Assembly: GCA_965230265.1 (NCBI GenBank)
Contig: OZ245999.1
Span: 3,410,001 to 3,474,000, forward strand
DNA length: 64,000 nt
Direction: 5' to 3'
From: JAJFKX01 sp965230265
GTDB taxonomy: Bacteria; Pseudomonadota; Gammaproteobacteria; Xanthomonadales; Wenzhouxiangellaceae
Position numbers and translations under genes: made by a program. A model generated the notes under the pieces. The model was not told the DNA's origin, made no database searches, and saw nothing but the letters and a program-made list of their open reading frames with translations. Below, one piece after another: positions 53,408 through 62,063 of the stretch (positions are counted from its first letter, which is position 1; each line of letters opens with the position of its first letter).

Positions 53408-53842
53408 CTAACCAATCGTATTCCGGTTATCCCATAATGATTTTGCTTGACGTAAGATAAAGCCAGCTACTCCCAGATAAATAACTCCTAATAGGGCTAT
53501 TCTTAGCGCAGCAAAGGAGTATTCGGGGGTGATCATCCATAGAGGGATAATGATAAAGCCTAGGCCGAGCAAGGTAATGTGTATGGCTAAGCCACAAGAC
53601 GCAAAGACCATGAGGTAGACCATAAAACGTTTTATGGGTGTCGGAATTGGTAATAGTGGTGGTTGGAAAGAGCTCCAAGCATTTATCAGAAAGCTAAAGC
53701 CTTTTTTTAGAGTTTGGTTAAACCAGGTCATTGTGTTTTTTGCTGATTGGCAGAGTTCTCTTAAGATCATTAGTACTACAGCGAACCATTTCAGGACCGC
53801 TGCAACGGCGTTAGTTAGATTTGTGATTTCATTTAGAGTCAT
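53408..53842 (-). CDS. Hypothetical membrane protein
   Basis: 144 residues with a coiled N-terminal part and two membrane segments (FMVYLMVFASCGLAIHITLL, GFIIIPLW and beyond). ATG 53842 follows AGGAAG; the frame is open to 53860 with a poorer context. It converges on the zinc-ribbon gene. No family is recognised. Confidence 0.6.
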   Translation of the reverse strand: MTLNEITNLTNAVAAVLKWFAVVLMILRELCQSAKNTMTWFNQTLKKGFSFLINAWSSFQPPLLPIPTPIKRFMVYLMVFASCGLAIHITLLGLGFIIIPLWMITPEYSFAALRIALLGVIYLGVAGFILRQAKSLWDNRNTIG

Positions 53843-53860
53843 TCGGTTACTTCCTATCAA

Positions 53861-54364
53861 AATTAAATATTCAATCTATAAATAGATCACTGATCTAGCG
53901 TTCTTCCAGGGTATAGCAAGGACCACGAAAAGGGTCACTCATTTTTATAGTAGTACTTTCCCAACAGATAGTTTTAATCAAGATCAGTATTTAAACTATC
54001 GTTAACAATGGATGAGGGGCATGGGTAACACTTAAAGCCAAACTTCAAGGCGATTTCCTACATATTATCAGTCGCTTTGCTGATAGGCTGAGTTTATTAG
54101 TTTGGTGATAATAGTGACCAGCAATCTTGTCAGGCACACCTCAAGCGGGAGTCCAGGGAAACCGACCGATGCTATGCGCTCTGGCCGATTTGATTGCTGC
54201 TTAAGTTTTTATGAAGTCTGTTGGTTTACGGTGGGTGTTTATTACCTATGCTTGGCTAGACATTAATCTCAGACCAGATAGCTCGCTTTAATCCAGAAAT
54301 CCAGCACGATCCTACCCAAACCCGTAGTCCTGAAGAACTAGAGGCGTTCAATCATGAGGTTAAG
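53861..54364. other. Gene-poor stretch
   Basis: I see no convincing start-to-stop gene. An 8-bp inverted repeat (GATAGTTT 53967-53974, AAACTATC 53993-54000) is present. The frame of the following methylase-like gene is open from about base 54269, after a TAG, without an ATG. Its conserved-looking leader (RFNPEIQHDPTQ) suggests that this gene has lost its original start. Confidence 0.45.
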
Positions 54365-55102
54365 GTGCTGTGCAAAGCGCTGGTCGATCTTCATCGGAAA
54401 TATCGGGCTGATCAATATTTTGATTGGCTGATGGATGATTGTCTGGCTTCATTTGGACGACGAATACCCAAAGAGAATCTTCCACCAGAAGACGCCCGTG
54501 ATGATATTTTCAAATTAGCAAAACAAGTCAGTCGGGTTTATCAAATCGCGCCACCATTTGCTGACGTTTTGGGGCAGATATACCAGTATCTGTCGTCAGT
54601 GGGCAGTAAACAATGGATGGGACAGTATTTCACGCCAAGCTCTGTGGCCACCCTGATGGCTCAGATGAACCTCAGCATCACTCAGCTTGAAACCTATGCT
54701 GTGCGGGAGAAGGTAATGCGAATCGGCGATATCGCTGGTTGTGGCTCAGGGGCTTTGTTGCTGGCGGTTGCTCAGGAAATCTATTGCGAAGAACCGGCAC
54801 TATTGGGTTATGTCAGTTTTACGGGTGTTGATCTGGATCACACTTGCTGTCGAATGGCGAGCCTCAATTTTTTAGCACATTGCTATTTCATTCGTACATC
54901 GGTGGGGGAAATTCTGATCATGCAAGGCAATGGGCTTGAAGAACCCCAACAGTGGAAGCGGATCATTCACGCCACCAGAGCGGACCTACCGGCAGAAGCT
55001 TTTGAATCTGATTTGCCTGAACCGATGTCAGAAGCCGCAGAGCATTATGGAATACAGGCGACTGAGCCTGATAAAACTGAAGAGCAACTGAATTTGTTCT
55101 GA
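54365..55102 (+). CDS. N6-methylase-like protein lacking catalytic motif, with beta-clamp motif
   Basis: 245 residues from GTG 54365. GQYFTPSSVATLM and RIGDIAGCGSGALLL are the HsdM-like target-region and SAM-binding motifs. The catalytic NPPY/F motif is missing before the stop, so methylation is unlikely unless another motif substitutes. The last residues are EEQLNLF, a good beta-sliding-clamp-binding pentapeptide (QLxLF). The reading frame stays open upstream without an ATG, so the N-terminus may be truncated. It is the first of three unknown cargo genes in one direction. Confidence 0.65.
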   Translation: MLCKALVDLHRKYRADQYFDWLMDDCLASFGRRIPKENLPPEDARDDIFKLAKQVSRVYQIAPPFADVLGQIYQYLSSVGSKQWMGQYFTPSSVATLMAQMNLSITQLETYAVREKVMRIGDIAGCGSGALLLAVAQEIYCEEPALLGYVSFTGVDLDHTCCRMASLNFLAHCYFIRTSVGEILIMQGNGLEEPQQWKRIIHATRADLPAEAFESDLPEPMSEAAEHYGIQATEPDKTEEQLNLF

Positions 55103-55190
55103 AAAAAGTAACGCATGATAACAAGCTGCATCCCCCTTGGTTTTCTGTTAACTTGTTTTGAAATTTTTAAAGGGAGTAGTGGGGAGTTTC

Positions 55191-57053
55191 ATGAATAGAG
55201 CGTTACGAGTGCCATTGGATGAGCCTTTTGGCTGGGATGCTGAGCTGCGTCGTCCACCTATTCTCATCAAAGCAATGCTTACCGATCTTTGTCTCTCCTA
55301 TTCAGCAGAGGAAGTGTCTCTACAAGCATTAATCAACCGGTTCTTTTTGCTTTTTGGGCGACCAACAGACTTAGTAATCTTAAAAAGAATAGATTCAACT
55401 GATGAATCAGAAGAGTATCCTGCTCAAATAATATTACATACCTTCACTAAAGAAGTTCTTCAGCCTACGAGTGTGGCAGAGTTGGCGCTAGCTAGTGTAT
55501 TTAATAGAGAACCACTGTTATATCATCAGTTGGGTAAAACCAATTACTATTTTCTTCCAGTTTTATACAAATATGATGGAAATCGAATCCCACATCGACT
55601 TATTAATCCTTATCAAACTAGTAAAACCAGCTCACCAGACAAAGGCTGCTTACGAATGTACAATCAGTTTGAGCTGCTCATGGCAGAAATCGAAAAAGAT
55701 GAGCGAACAATCCAAGGTATAACGGCCATCTTAGATAATTATTCTGCTTATATTGATGCTCTTAAGCCAACTAAAAAGTGGCAATTAGGCGGGGCTGAGA
55801 ATTTTATTAGTCGTGGGTATATGCGACTCAATGAAAAACGGCAGCGAGCTAAAAATGTTTCTCTAAGTGAGGAAGATAGAAACTTACTAAAACCAGTCAA
55901 AGACTTATTTGCAGATGTTTATAGTCGAGTATGGGATTCGTCGTTGCTCTGGGATAGAGCTTTATCTGATCCTTTGCGTAGTCTAAAACCACGTAGTGTG
56001 CCAAACCTCTGGTTTTTTTTGCAATTCGTAAACGCAAAAAGTGAGCCTAATCAAGACACCTTACAACCGATTATCCCTGCCAGTCAGGCTGAAAGTATAA
56101 TTAATGCTTTAGGGTCAATGGATGAGTTGACTGCTGCACGATTCAAAGCAGAGACCGGGTTAGATAAAATGACTAATCTGTCAGTTGAATCTCTCAATGA
56201 TTTTTTAGAGACTCAGCTTGGCCAGCTAGCAGAAATTGATAATGGTGGGCATGCACTAGTTGATTATTCTTTTGAAGCTGGGATTTCAACTTTCGCTGTG
56301 CGAGAAGAATCAAGGCTATCCCCATTTGATCGGTTAATGTTAGGCCCAAATCGATTCTATTCACACGTCTATGTAATCCCGATTCATGTCTACGGTATCC
56401 CCTGGGTGGCCGCCGCCATTACTTTACCTGAACTTCAAAATGAAGAGGATTCAGAAAAAGATGTTTATAAGAAAGAATATAATAACTGGGAAATAAGTTA
56501 CTATTTTTATAAGAGCCTATTTAGTAAATATATTTCTCGCTACGTGCGACGTAAAGCCCGGCAATACTATTTGAAGACGTTAAGAGAAGAGCTCAAAAAA
56601 CGTCTAAAGAAGGAGAAAGCAAAACCCAGCCCCAAGGATGGCTCAGTACTTTGGACTCTATCTGAGGACTTCTGGCAAGATATGAATAACACTTTCAACG
56701 CTCTTTCAAGGGTCTGGCCGTTTCCGAGAGTGCAGCTAGCTTTTAGTGAAAAGGAGCTAGATACCGCTGATCAGCCCCTTTTGTACAAAGGACACTCTGG
56801 ACTAAACTATTTCAGTAGACATGAATCTGAAGGAGAAGTGTTATACTTTTTTGTATTGAGAAACCCTCACTTTTATCAATTCGTTGGGCAGCGAGAGTTC
56901 CCACTAGAGCTGATTGATGAAGCCCTAGAGAATGGCCTCATTGATGCCACAGAGATAAAAGATAATGAGCTTAAGCCAATTCGAGAAGGAATTAATGAGA
57001 ACAAAGTCAGCCAGTTCAGCATTATTGATTCAGAAAAATCAATCGATGAATAG
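55191..57053 (+). CDS. Large hypothetical protein 1 of the cargo cluster
   Basis: 620 residues with no family I recognise. It has a long charged helical middle (VRRKARQYYLKTLREELKKR) and a region with FYSHVYVIPIHVYGIPWVAA whose histidines could be a metal or GAF-like site. ATG 55191 follows GGGGAG; the frame begins at a TTG at 55158 within an AT-rich leader. Codon use looks more AT-rich than that of the core genes. It is followed after 33 bases by the next unknown gene, so they are likely one transcript. Confidence 0.7.
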   Translation: MNRALRVPLDEPFGWDAELRRPPILIKAMLTDLCLSYSAEEVSLQALINRFFLLFGRPTDLVILKRIDSTDESEEYPAQIILHTFTKEVLQPTSVAELALASVFNREPLLYHQLGKTNYYFLPVLYKYDGNRIPHRLINPYQTSKTSSPDKGCLRMYNQFELLMAEIEKDERTIQGITAILDNYSAYIDALKPTKKWQLGGAENFISRGYMRLNEKRQRAKNVSLSEEDRNLLKPVKDLFADVYSRVWDSSLLWDRALSDPLRSLKPRSVPNLWFFLQFVNAKSEPNQDTLQPIIPASQAESIINALGSMDELTAARFKAETGLDKMTNLSVESLNDFLETQLGQLAEIDNGGHALVDYSFEAGISTFAVREESRLSPFDRLMLGPNRFYSHVYVIPIHVYGIPWVAAAITLPELQNEEDSEKDVYKKEYNNWEISYYFYKSLFSKYISRYVRRKARQYYLKTLREELKKRLKKEKAKPSPKDGSVLWTLSEDFWQDMNNTFNALSRVWPFPRVQLAFSEKELDTADQPLLYKGHSGLNYFSRHESEGEVLYFFVLRNPHFYQFVGQREFPLELIDEALENGLIDATEIKDNELKPIREGINENKVSQFSIIDSEKSIDE

Positions 57054-57086
57054 TAGGCTTTTGCTCGTGAAAGGTGGTAATGTCTC

Positions 57087-58382
57087 ATGAGTTCCTCGGA
57101 AAATAAAGTTAAATCTCAAATTGCAGAGATAGAAGGTAAATCTTCTACAATCCAAGCAGAGCCATTGCAGGATCGAACAGGTACCTTAGACTCGAAAAAA
57201 ATACAACGTAGGGTATCTGCTAAAAGAAGTGTTGTTACCACTAAAAATGCGCAACCCGCTTATCCCACATTTGAGGACTTTCTCGAAGTAACTAAAAGGA
57301 TCGCAAATCAATCTACAAACCTCTCGCAGCTAGTTGAAGATGTCTACAAAGAGATTAAAGCGAGTAACTTCATTCCGGTATCAAGTTGTGCCTCGGCAGT
57401 AATAGAAATCAAACCTAAGCGTCAGCTTCAATTTATTGATTTCGATACTTTAGACTTACCTACCTGGTTTAAGTGTGACTACCAAATGTTCTATCAAGAA
57501 CATGACGAATTACTTGATTTGGTGCTTGAGCGGCCTGACGATGTTTTGATTGAGTATCAAGATGTACTCGTTGAAAAATCTAACAGTGATATTGATAGAT
57601 ACATTAGTAAATTTATAAAACTTTACCCAGATGCTCAAGGAGCTATCAGTTTTAATACTAAAATCCATACTAACGACGGGCGGGAGTATGCCCACATCAT
57701 CAGTTTCTACGATAAGCAGTTAGATATTTATACCGAAGATCATCGTCGCACCGGCCAGAAAATATTTGCTCTATTAATTGACAGAATTAGAGAATTAAGT
57801 AAGAAAATAATTGATCAACACATCATCAGAAACTTAGATATCCGACAGGCGGCAGAAGCACTGATTCCTCTACTGGAAGATAGTGGCAATATGGACAAAG
57901 ACACGAGGGAATTTTGTCTGCACTTTCGTGAAAAACTAGAGTTAGCAATAATGCCAGAATCGTTACGGCATTTGGTGGTTGAGCCACCTTCTCAGCCTGA
58001 CAATGAACCGGTCTATCGTCACCGGCAAGAGCGAGATATTGTCATGCTCTCTGGGAAGGTAGAGCACAGGAAAGAAACCCCACCGGAAATGCTGGCTCGA
58101 ATCTGGGGGCATTGCCTCGATAAAAGACGTAATCCGTTGTTTAGTGGCGATCGTGATTGGTTATATGCGCACCATTTGTCAGCCAAACACCGTGATCGTA
58201 CGCTGATAACTGCCATGCATGGGTGGTGTCGGAGGAATGGAAAAGATATTGATGATTACCTTCTTCCATGGGAAGTCTACAAGGAAAGGTTGATCAGATC
58301 GTATGGTCATTTTTATGATCAGCTGCCAAGTTGGCTATCACTTTCGTACTATCTTAACAATCGGGTAAATAAATTGAAATAA
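57087..58382 (+). CDS. Large hypothetical protein 2 of the cargo cluster
   Basis: 431 residues. The first 60 are polar and basic, possibly disordered. A central helical part follows (LLIDRIRELSKKIIDQHIIR), then a C-terminal segment with HHLSAKHRDRTLITAMHGWC and HFYDQLPSWLSLSYYL. No known domain is recognised. It has the same AT-rich composition as its upstream neighbour. It ends 50 bases before the promoter of the GrpE-like operon. Confidence 0.7.
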   Translation: MSSSENKVKSQIAEIEGKSSTIQAEPLQDRTGTLDSKKIQRRVSAKRSVVTTKNAQPAYPTFEDFLEVTKRIANQSTNLSQLVEDVYKEIKASNFIPVSSCASAVIEIKPKRQLQFIDFDTLDLPTWFKCDYQMFYQEHDELLDLVLERPDDVLIEYQDVLVEKSNSDIDRYISKFIKLYPDAQGAISFNTKIHTNDGREYAHIISFYDKQLDIYTEDHRRTGQKIFALLIDRIRELSKKIIDQHIIRNLDIRQAAEALIPLLEDSGNMDKDTREFCLHFREKLELAIMPESLRHLVVEPPSQPDNEPVYRHRQERDIVMLSGKVEHRKETPPEMLARIWGHCLDKRRNPLFSGDRDWLYAHHLSAKHRDRTLITAMHGWCRRNGKDIDDYLLPWEVYKERLIRSYGHFYDQLPSWLSLSYYLNNRVNKLK

Positions 58383-58422
58383 ATATAAGTTATTGATATA
58401 AAATATAAAATACAATCGGCAT

Positions 58423-58461
58423 GAGCATGCTCTTGACATTTTATCTTGGTGAGAGTAAATT
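58423..58461 (+). promoter_or_regulatory. Promoter and palindromic operator of the chaperone/transfer operon
   Basis: -35 TTGACA (58433-58438), 17-base spacer, -10 TAAATT (58456-58461). A perfect 10-bp palindrome GAGCATGCTC (58423-58432) abuts the -35. A CTCAC/GTGAG hairpin follows in the leader at 58497-58511. Confidence 0.6.
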
Positions 58462-58539
58462 GATAATCAAGTCATGTCCATTTGGCAGGCTCGGGCCTCA
58501 CCCCTTGTGAGTGGTTTTATCAGGGTATTCACCCAGGAG

Positions 58540-58555
58540 GTGGGTCATGACCCAC
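58540..58555 (+). promoter_or_regulatory. Palindrome over ribosome site and start codon
   Basis: GTGGGTCATGACCCAC is a perfect 16-base palindrome. The ATG of the GrpE-like gene is at its centre (58547-58549), and the last G of AGGAGG (58535-58540) is its first base. In RNA it can form a 6-bp stem with the CATG in the loop. Confidence 0.65.
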
Positions 58556-59161
58556 GCTAAGACAGAAACCAACAGTAGCGGTAGACGTCCACCTGACCAC
58601 CGCACATCTTTCCACTTCAGTGGAGACTTCTATTCGCTGGAGCAAATAATTACGCATGCTCTTTCACAGCTTTCGGCTGATGTGAGCACTGCATCCAGCA
58701 ATGTGATCAGCTTTGAGTCACGATTAGAGAGAGCTGAACAACAAATTACTAATCGGCTTCATCACCAGAGCATTGTCCTTAAAGATCTGTGTGCTCGGTT
58801 GGAGCACATGGAAGATCAGATTACAGATGAGTTAAATCGAAAAAATGCCACTGCCCTACTGCAACTGATCGCTGACATTCATCCTGACCTGGATGATGCA
58901 GAGTTCCGGGAGTTTAATCTGCGATTGTACGAAGACTATGTCCGCCAGCTAGGACTGAACCTGATTATTCCCAAGGTCAATAAGGCTTATAACACTAAAA
59001 CCATGCGACCGGCTGGGCTTATTTCTCAATCTGATTCAGGGGTATGGACTGTCACTAGCACGGTTAAGTTTGGCCTTCGTTCCGACAACAAAGTGTTGGT
59101 TCAGGCTGAGGTGAAAGTTAAAGCATTTAACAGTGAGGAAGGTATAGGAGTAGCAGCATGA
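58547..59161 (+). CDS. GrpE-like co-chaperone
   Basis: 204 residues. A long coiled-coil (about 35-110: SFESRLERAEQQITNRLHHQ onward) is followed by a compact C-terminal part. There YVRQLGLNLIIP, then GVWTVTSTVKFGL and KVLVQAEVKVKAF, match the order of the GrpE beta domain (V-x-G-x-x-I, then G-x-x-x-R-x-A-x-V-x-V). It lacks several strict GrpE residues, so the call rests on layout and context. AGGAGG gives the start. Its stop overlaps the start of the Hsp70-like gene by four bases, as expected for a nucleotide-exchange partner. Confidence 0.65.
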   Translation: MTHAKTETNSSGRRPPDHRTSFHFSGDFYSLEQIITHALSQLSADVSTASSNVISFESRLERAEQQITNRLHHQSIVLKDLCARLEHMEDQITDELNRKNATALLQLIADIHPDLDDAEFREFNLRLYEDYVRQLGLNLIIPKVNKAYNTKTMRPAGLISQSDSGVWTVTSTVKFGLRSDNKVLVQAEVKVKAFNSEEGIGVAA

Positions 59162-60645
59162 ACGTAAAAATTGGCATTGATTTGGGCACTGGCTTTTGCC
59201 AGTGTTCATATATTTCTGATGATGGACGGCCTGTTGTGGGTTCATTTAAATCAGGTGACAGTATACCTTCAGTAGTGTACTTCAATGAAGGTATACCAGT
59301 AGTTGGGCAAGAAGCAGCAGATCTAGCAACGCTTAGCCCACAAAACGCAGTTTTCAACTCCAAACGTTACTTGGGTACAGACAAGGTGTTGTGTGAAAAC
59401 AACGGCACCTCAGTCACGGCAGAAGACACGACGAAATTTTTGCTGGAGGCGGTCAAATCTGAAGCAGAACAAGCTTTGGGAGCGATTATTGATACCTGCG
59501 TTATCAGCGTACCAGCAAATTTCACTGATGAGCAAAAAGAAGCCGTCATCAGAGCCGCCAAAGCCGCCGGGTTTACATGGGCATCATTCCCAGACCAATC
59601 ACCAAGATTAATCAACGAACCCACGGCTGCGCTGCGCTGTGCTGATGCTGATAAGGTGGTGCTCAGTGATGGTGTTGTCGTGGTATTGGATGTCGGTCAC
59701 GGGACTACGGATATCACCGTGGCGCGTCGACAAAGCAATAAGTACGACATCATTGCAACCAATGGCATACCAGAGTTGGGCGGCATGGATATCACTGATA
59801 TTTTGTTGGACTATTGTCGAGCAGAGTTCCAGCAACGGACTGGAATTGAGATAAATCAAGATACCTATCCAGATGAGTTTTTAGAACTGAGAAATCGGTG
59901 TGAGTCCGGCAAAATCCGGTTAGGGAAAGTTGATGAAGTACAAATTCCGATCAAAGTTGATAGCGAAAAACAGCTCATCACCATCACAAAAGAGCAGTCG
60001 ATACAACTGACCAAGCCTCAAGTCGATTCTATCATCGAAACTCTCAGCCAGACCGTCACCGAGGCGGGCCTGACAGTTGATGATATCAATCAACTGATTT
60101 TGGTAGGTGGTGGGTCGTTATTCCATGCTATCGATCCTGCCTGTGAGAACTATCTGGGGCGGCCATTGACCGATATTGGCAATCGACTGACGGCTGTTTG
60201 TCGCGGCGCGGCCTTGGAGGCCTGGGCAGAATGCGGCGAAGTTACGACCAGTACGGGGTACAAGTTACCGGCACAAGTAGCCATAGTCCGTGAAGTTACC
60301 AGTCATGCCTATGGCATACAGGCGCTAGATGATGACCATAAGCCTCGATTTGCCACGTTGCTAAAAAAAGGCGCACCGATCCCTTCGACATTCACTCGGC
60401 AATTCGTCTTGGCAGATGAAGGCAGTACCGGAGCGGAAGTGATCATCCTGCAGGGTGGCACTGAAGGAGGGAGCCCAGATGACGCTACCAGCCTTGGAAG
60501 TTTCAGATTGGAAAACCTGACGCCAGTCTACGGCCGGTCTCACCGGGTCGAAGTAACCTGCATTCTTGATAAAAACGGCTTGTTGAAATCCACTGCTTAT
60601 GACACCGAACAAGGCATTACCGCCTCGGAGGAGGTGTCAGTATGA
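59158..60645 (+). CDS. Hsp70-like chaperone of a mobile element
   Basis: 495 residues. The ATPase domain is complete: KIGIDLGTGFCQCSY, AVISVPANF-type segment (VISVPANFTDEQKEAVIRAA), NEPTAALR, VVLDVGHGTTDITV (phosphate 2, with His in place of the usual Gly) and ILVGGGSLF. A short beta-type substrate-binding domain follows (SHAYGIQAL, then PSTFTRQFVLAD, ending near TASEEVSV). The helical lid and the EEVD-type tail are missing, making it shorter than DnaK. No J-protein is seen nearby. It is coupled to the GrpE-like and VWA genes on either side. Confidence 0.88.
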   Translation: MNVKIGIDLGTGFCQCSYISDDGRPVVGSFKSGDSIPSVVYFNEGIPVVGQEAADLATLSPQNAVFNSKRYLGTDKVLCENNGTSVTAEDTTKFLLEAVKSEAEQALGAIIDTCVISVPANFTDEQKEAVIRAAKAAGFTWASFPDQSPRLINEPTAALRCADADKVVLSDGVVVVLDVGHGTTDITVARRQSNKYDIIATNGIPELGGMDITDILLDYCRAEFQQRTGIEINQDTYPDEFLELRNRCESGKIRLGKVDEVQIPIKVDSEKQLITITKEQSIQLTKPQVDSIIETLSQTVTEAGLTVDDINQLILVGGGSLFHAIDPACENYLGRPLTDIGNRLTAVCRGAALEAWAECGEVTTSTGYKLPAQVAIVREVTSHAYGIQALDDDHKPRFATLLKKGAPIPSTFTRQFVLADEGSTGAEVIILQGGTEGGSPDDATSLGSFRLENLTPVYGRSHRVEVTCILDKNGLLKSTAYDTEQGITASEEVSV

Positions 60646-61262
60646 GGTTTCTTCCTAGCTTCGATAGAAGCACACAAGCTGATCGGCTACCTACGGGTAG
60701 TCGACTTTGCACCATCGTTGTGATGGACTGTTCTGGTTCGATGTCATTTGAAGATTACGCTCCGACTCGTTTGGCCGGGGCCATCAAAGCGGCGCAGGCG
60801 CTGATTGATGAAAAACGGGCAAAGCGCCCCGATGATGTTGTGGCAATGGTTGGTTTTAACAGCACTGGCAAAATCTATGCTGATCCAAGTCCTGTTGATA
60901 CTTGCTTTGATCATATATTCCCTCAGCTTAGAGCGGCTGGCAATACTTGTTTCCGACAGGGGCTAAAGTCTGCTCACAAGGCCTACCAACGGTTAAAAGA
61001 TCGATCCTATCAACCACAAATCATCTTTTTATCGGATGGTCAGGATGCTGATAAAACCAGCACCACCTATAGCGGTTATCTAAAACGACAGCACTACGAT
61101 ATTCACACTATTGGGGTTGGTCACCGGGGCAGTGTAGATGAAGATCGGCTCAAGAAAATCGCTTCTATCGGTCCAGATGGCCCGCAGTATCAATTCATTG
61201 ATAACGTTCGCGATCTGGTTATCGGGTTCAAAAAACTCGCAACCTTGCGAATGGTCAGTTAA
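60642..61262 (+). CDS. VWA-domain protein
   Basis: 206 residues consisting almost only of a von Willebrand A domain. The metal-ion site is VVMDCSGSMSFED (DxSxS), with T in AAGNTCFRQGLKSA and FLSDGQDAD completing it. It resembles TerY-like proteins. Its ATG overlaps the Hsp70-like stop by four bases. VWA domains make metal-dependent protein contacts, so it may be a client or adapter of the chaperone pair. Confidence 0.88.
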   Translation: MRFLPSFDRSTQADRLPTGSRLCTIVVMDCSGSMSFEDYAPTRLAGAIKAAQALIDEKRAKRPDDVVAMVGFNSTGKIYADPSPVDTCFDHIFPQLRAAGNTCFRQGLKSAHKAYQRLKDRSYQPQIIFLSDGQDADKTSTTYSGYLKRQHYDIHTIGVGHRGSVDEDRLKKIASIGPDGPQYQFIDNVRDLVIGFKKLATLRMVS

Positions 61263-61277
61263 CCAAGGAGGTATCTC

Positions 61278-61511
61278 ATGACAGACACAAAATTACCATC
61301 ACCCGGCCAGCTGGGTCATCAACTTGGCTACCGTTGGGCGCGATACCATCAGGATGCAGCGAAAGTGTCTACTCAACTCATCGATGACCCTGAAGCATGG
61401 AATGCTTTCCAGCGCGGATTCCATAAAGGTTTGGACACCGCCTGGAAGCGCCGTGAACAGGACCAGGAACCCTCTCAAGTTCGTGATCAGGATTCAGGTC
61501 GCGAGCGTTAG
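61278..61511 (+). CDS. Small hypothetical protein
   Basis: 77 residues, basic and helical, with a Trp-rich pattern (GYRWARYHQDA, AWNAFQRGFHKGLDTAW). AAGGAGG just upstream makes it a credible gene. It lies 15 bases after the VWA gene. The repeated GF-x-KG-x-D pattern resembles the QGRADGLSG and RGYNKG stretches in the next protein, so the two may be related. Confidence 0.7.
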   Translation: MTDTKLPSPGQLGHQLGYRWARYHQDAAKVSTQLIDDPEAWNAFQRGFHKGLDTAWKRREQDQEPSQVRDQDSGRER

Positions 61512-61515
61512 TGTG

Positions 61516-62001
61516 ATGACCGATCGCTACCCTATGGATGAGATGCGGGATATTCGCGAATATCACCAGCTATTCAATCAGGGACGAGCTGATGGGCTAA
61601 GTGGCCAACCAGCCAACGTACCTCGACCCGCATTACTTAATCTGCTATTTAGTGTGCGCCAACTTAAACCCTACTTGAGTTGGCGCAGTAAATCCTACTG
61701 GCGGGGTTATAACAAAGGTTGCTATGAGCTGGAACAACAGAAACCGACACAGCCTGAACCCACCCCAACTCCGATGGATCAATTGCAGGAAGTCAAAGCC
61801 AGCCTTCGGCTCCAACGGCACTTGGCTTATATGAAAACCATCGCTCATCAATCAGTAGTGCCGGTCAAAACTAACAATCAAAACCTCCAACAGGCCTATC
61901 AGCAGGCGGTCAATCAAGGTGTCGAGCAGGGGAAACGGGACCGTCAACTGCTGGCACTGAATGATCAATCGCTAGATGATCAACGCAACAGAAGTCGATA
62001 A
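61516..62001 (+). CDS. Small hypothetical protein related to its neighbour
   Basis: 161 residues from ATG 61516 (GTG 61513 is also in frame). It contains YHQLFNQGRADGLSGQ, YWRGYNKGCYEL and AYQQAVNQGVEQGKRD: three helix-(x)GxxxG motifs with similar spacing, a repeat that is also present once in the 77-residue protein. The middle is proline-rich. No known family is recognised. It probably belongs to the same transfer-related operon. Confidence 0.65.
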   Translation: MTDRYPMDEMRDIREYHQLFNQGRADGLSGQPANVPRPALLNLLFSVRQLKPYLSWRSKSYWRGYNKGCYELEQQKPTQPEPTPTPMDQLQEVKASLRLQRHLAYMKTIAHQSVVPVKTNNQNLQQAYQQAVNQGVEQGKRDRQLLALNDQSLDDQRNRSR

Positions 62002-62063
62002 CTTTTTGGGGTGATTTTCATCAGGATTTTAGTTGGGCATTGAGATAATACGGGTGACAAGAC

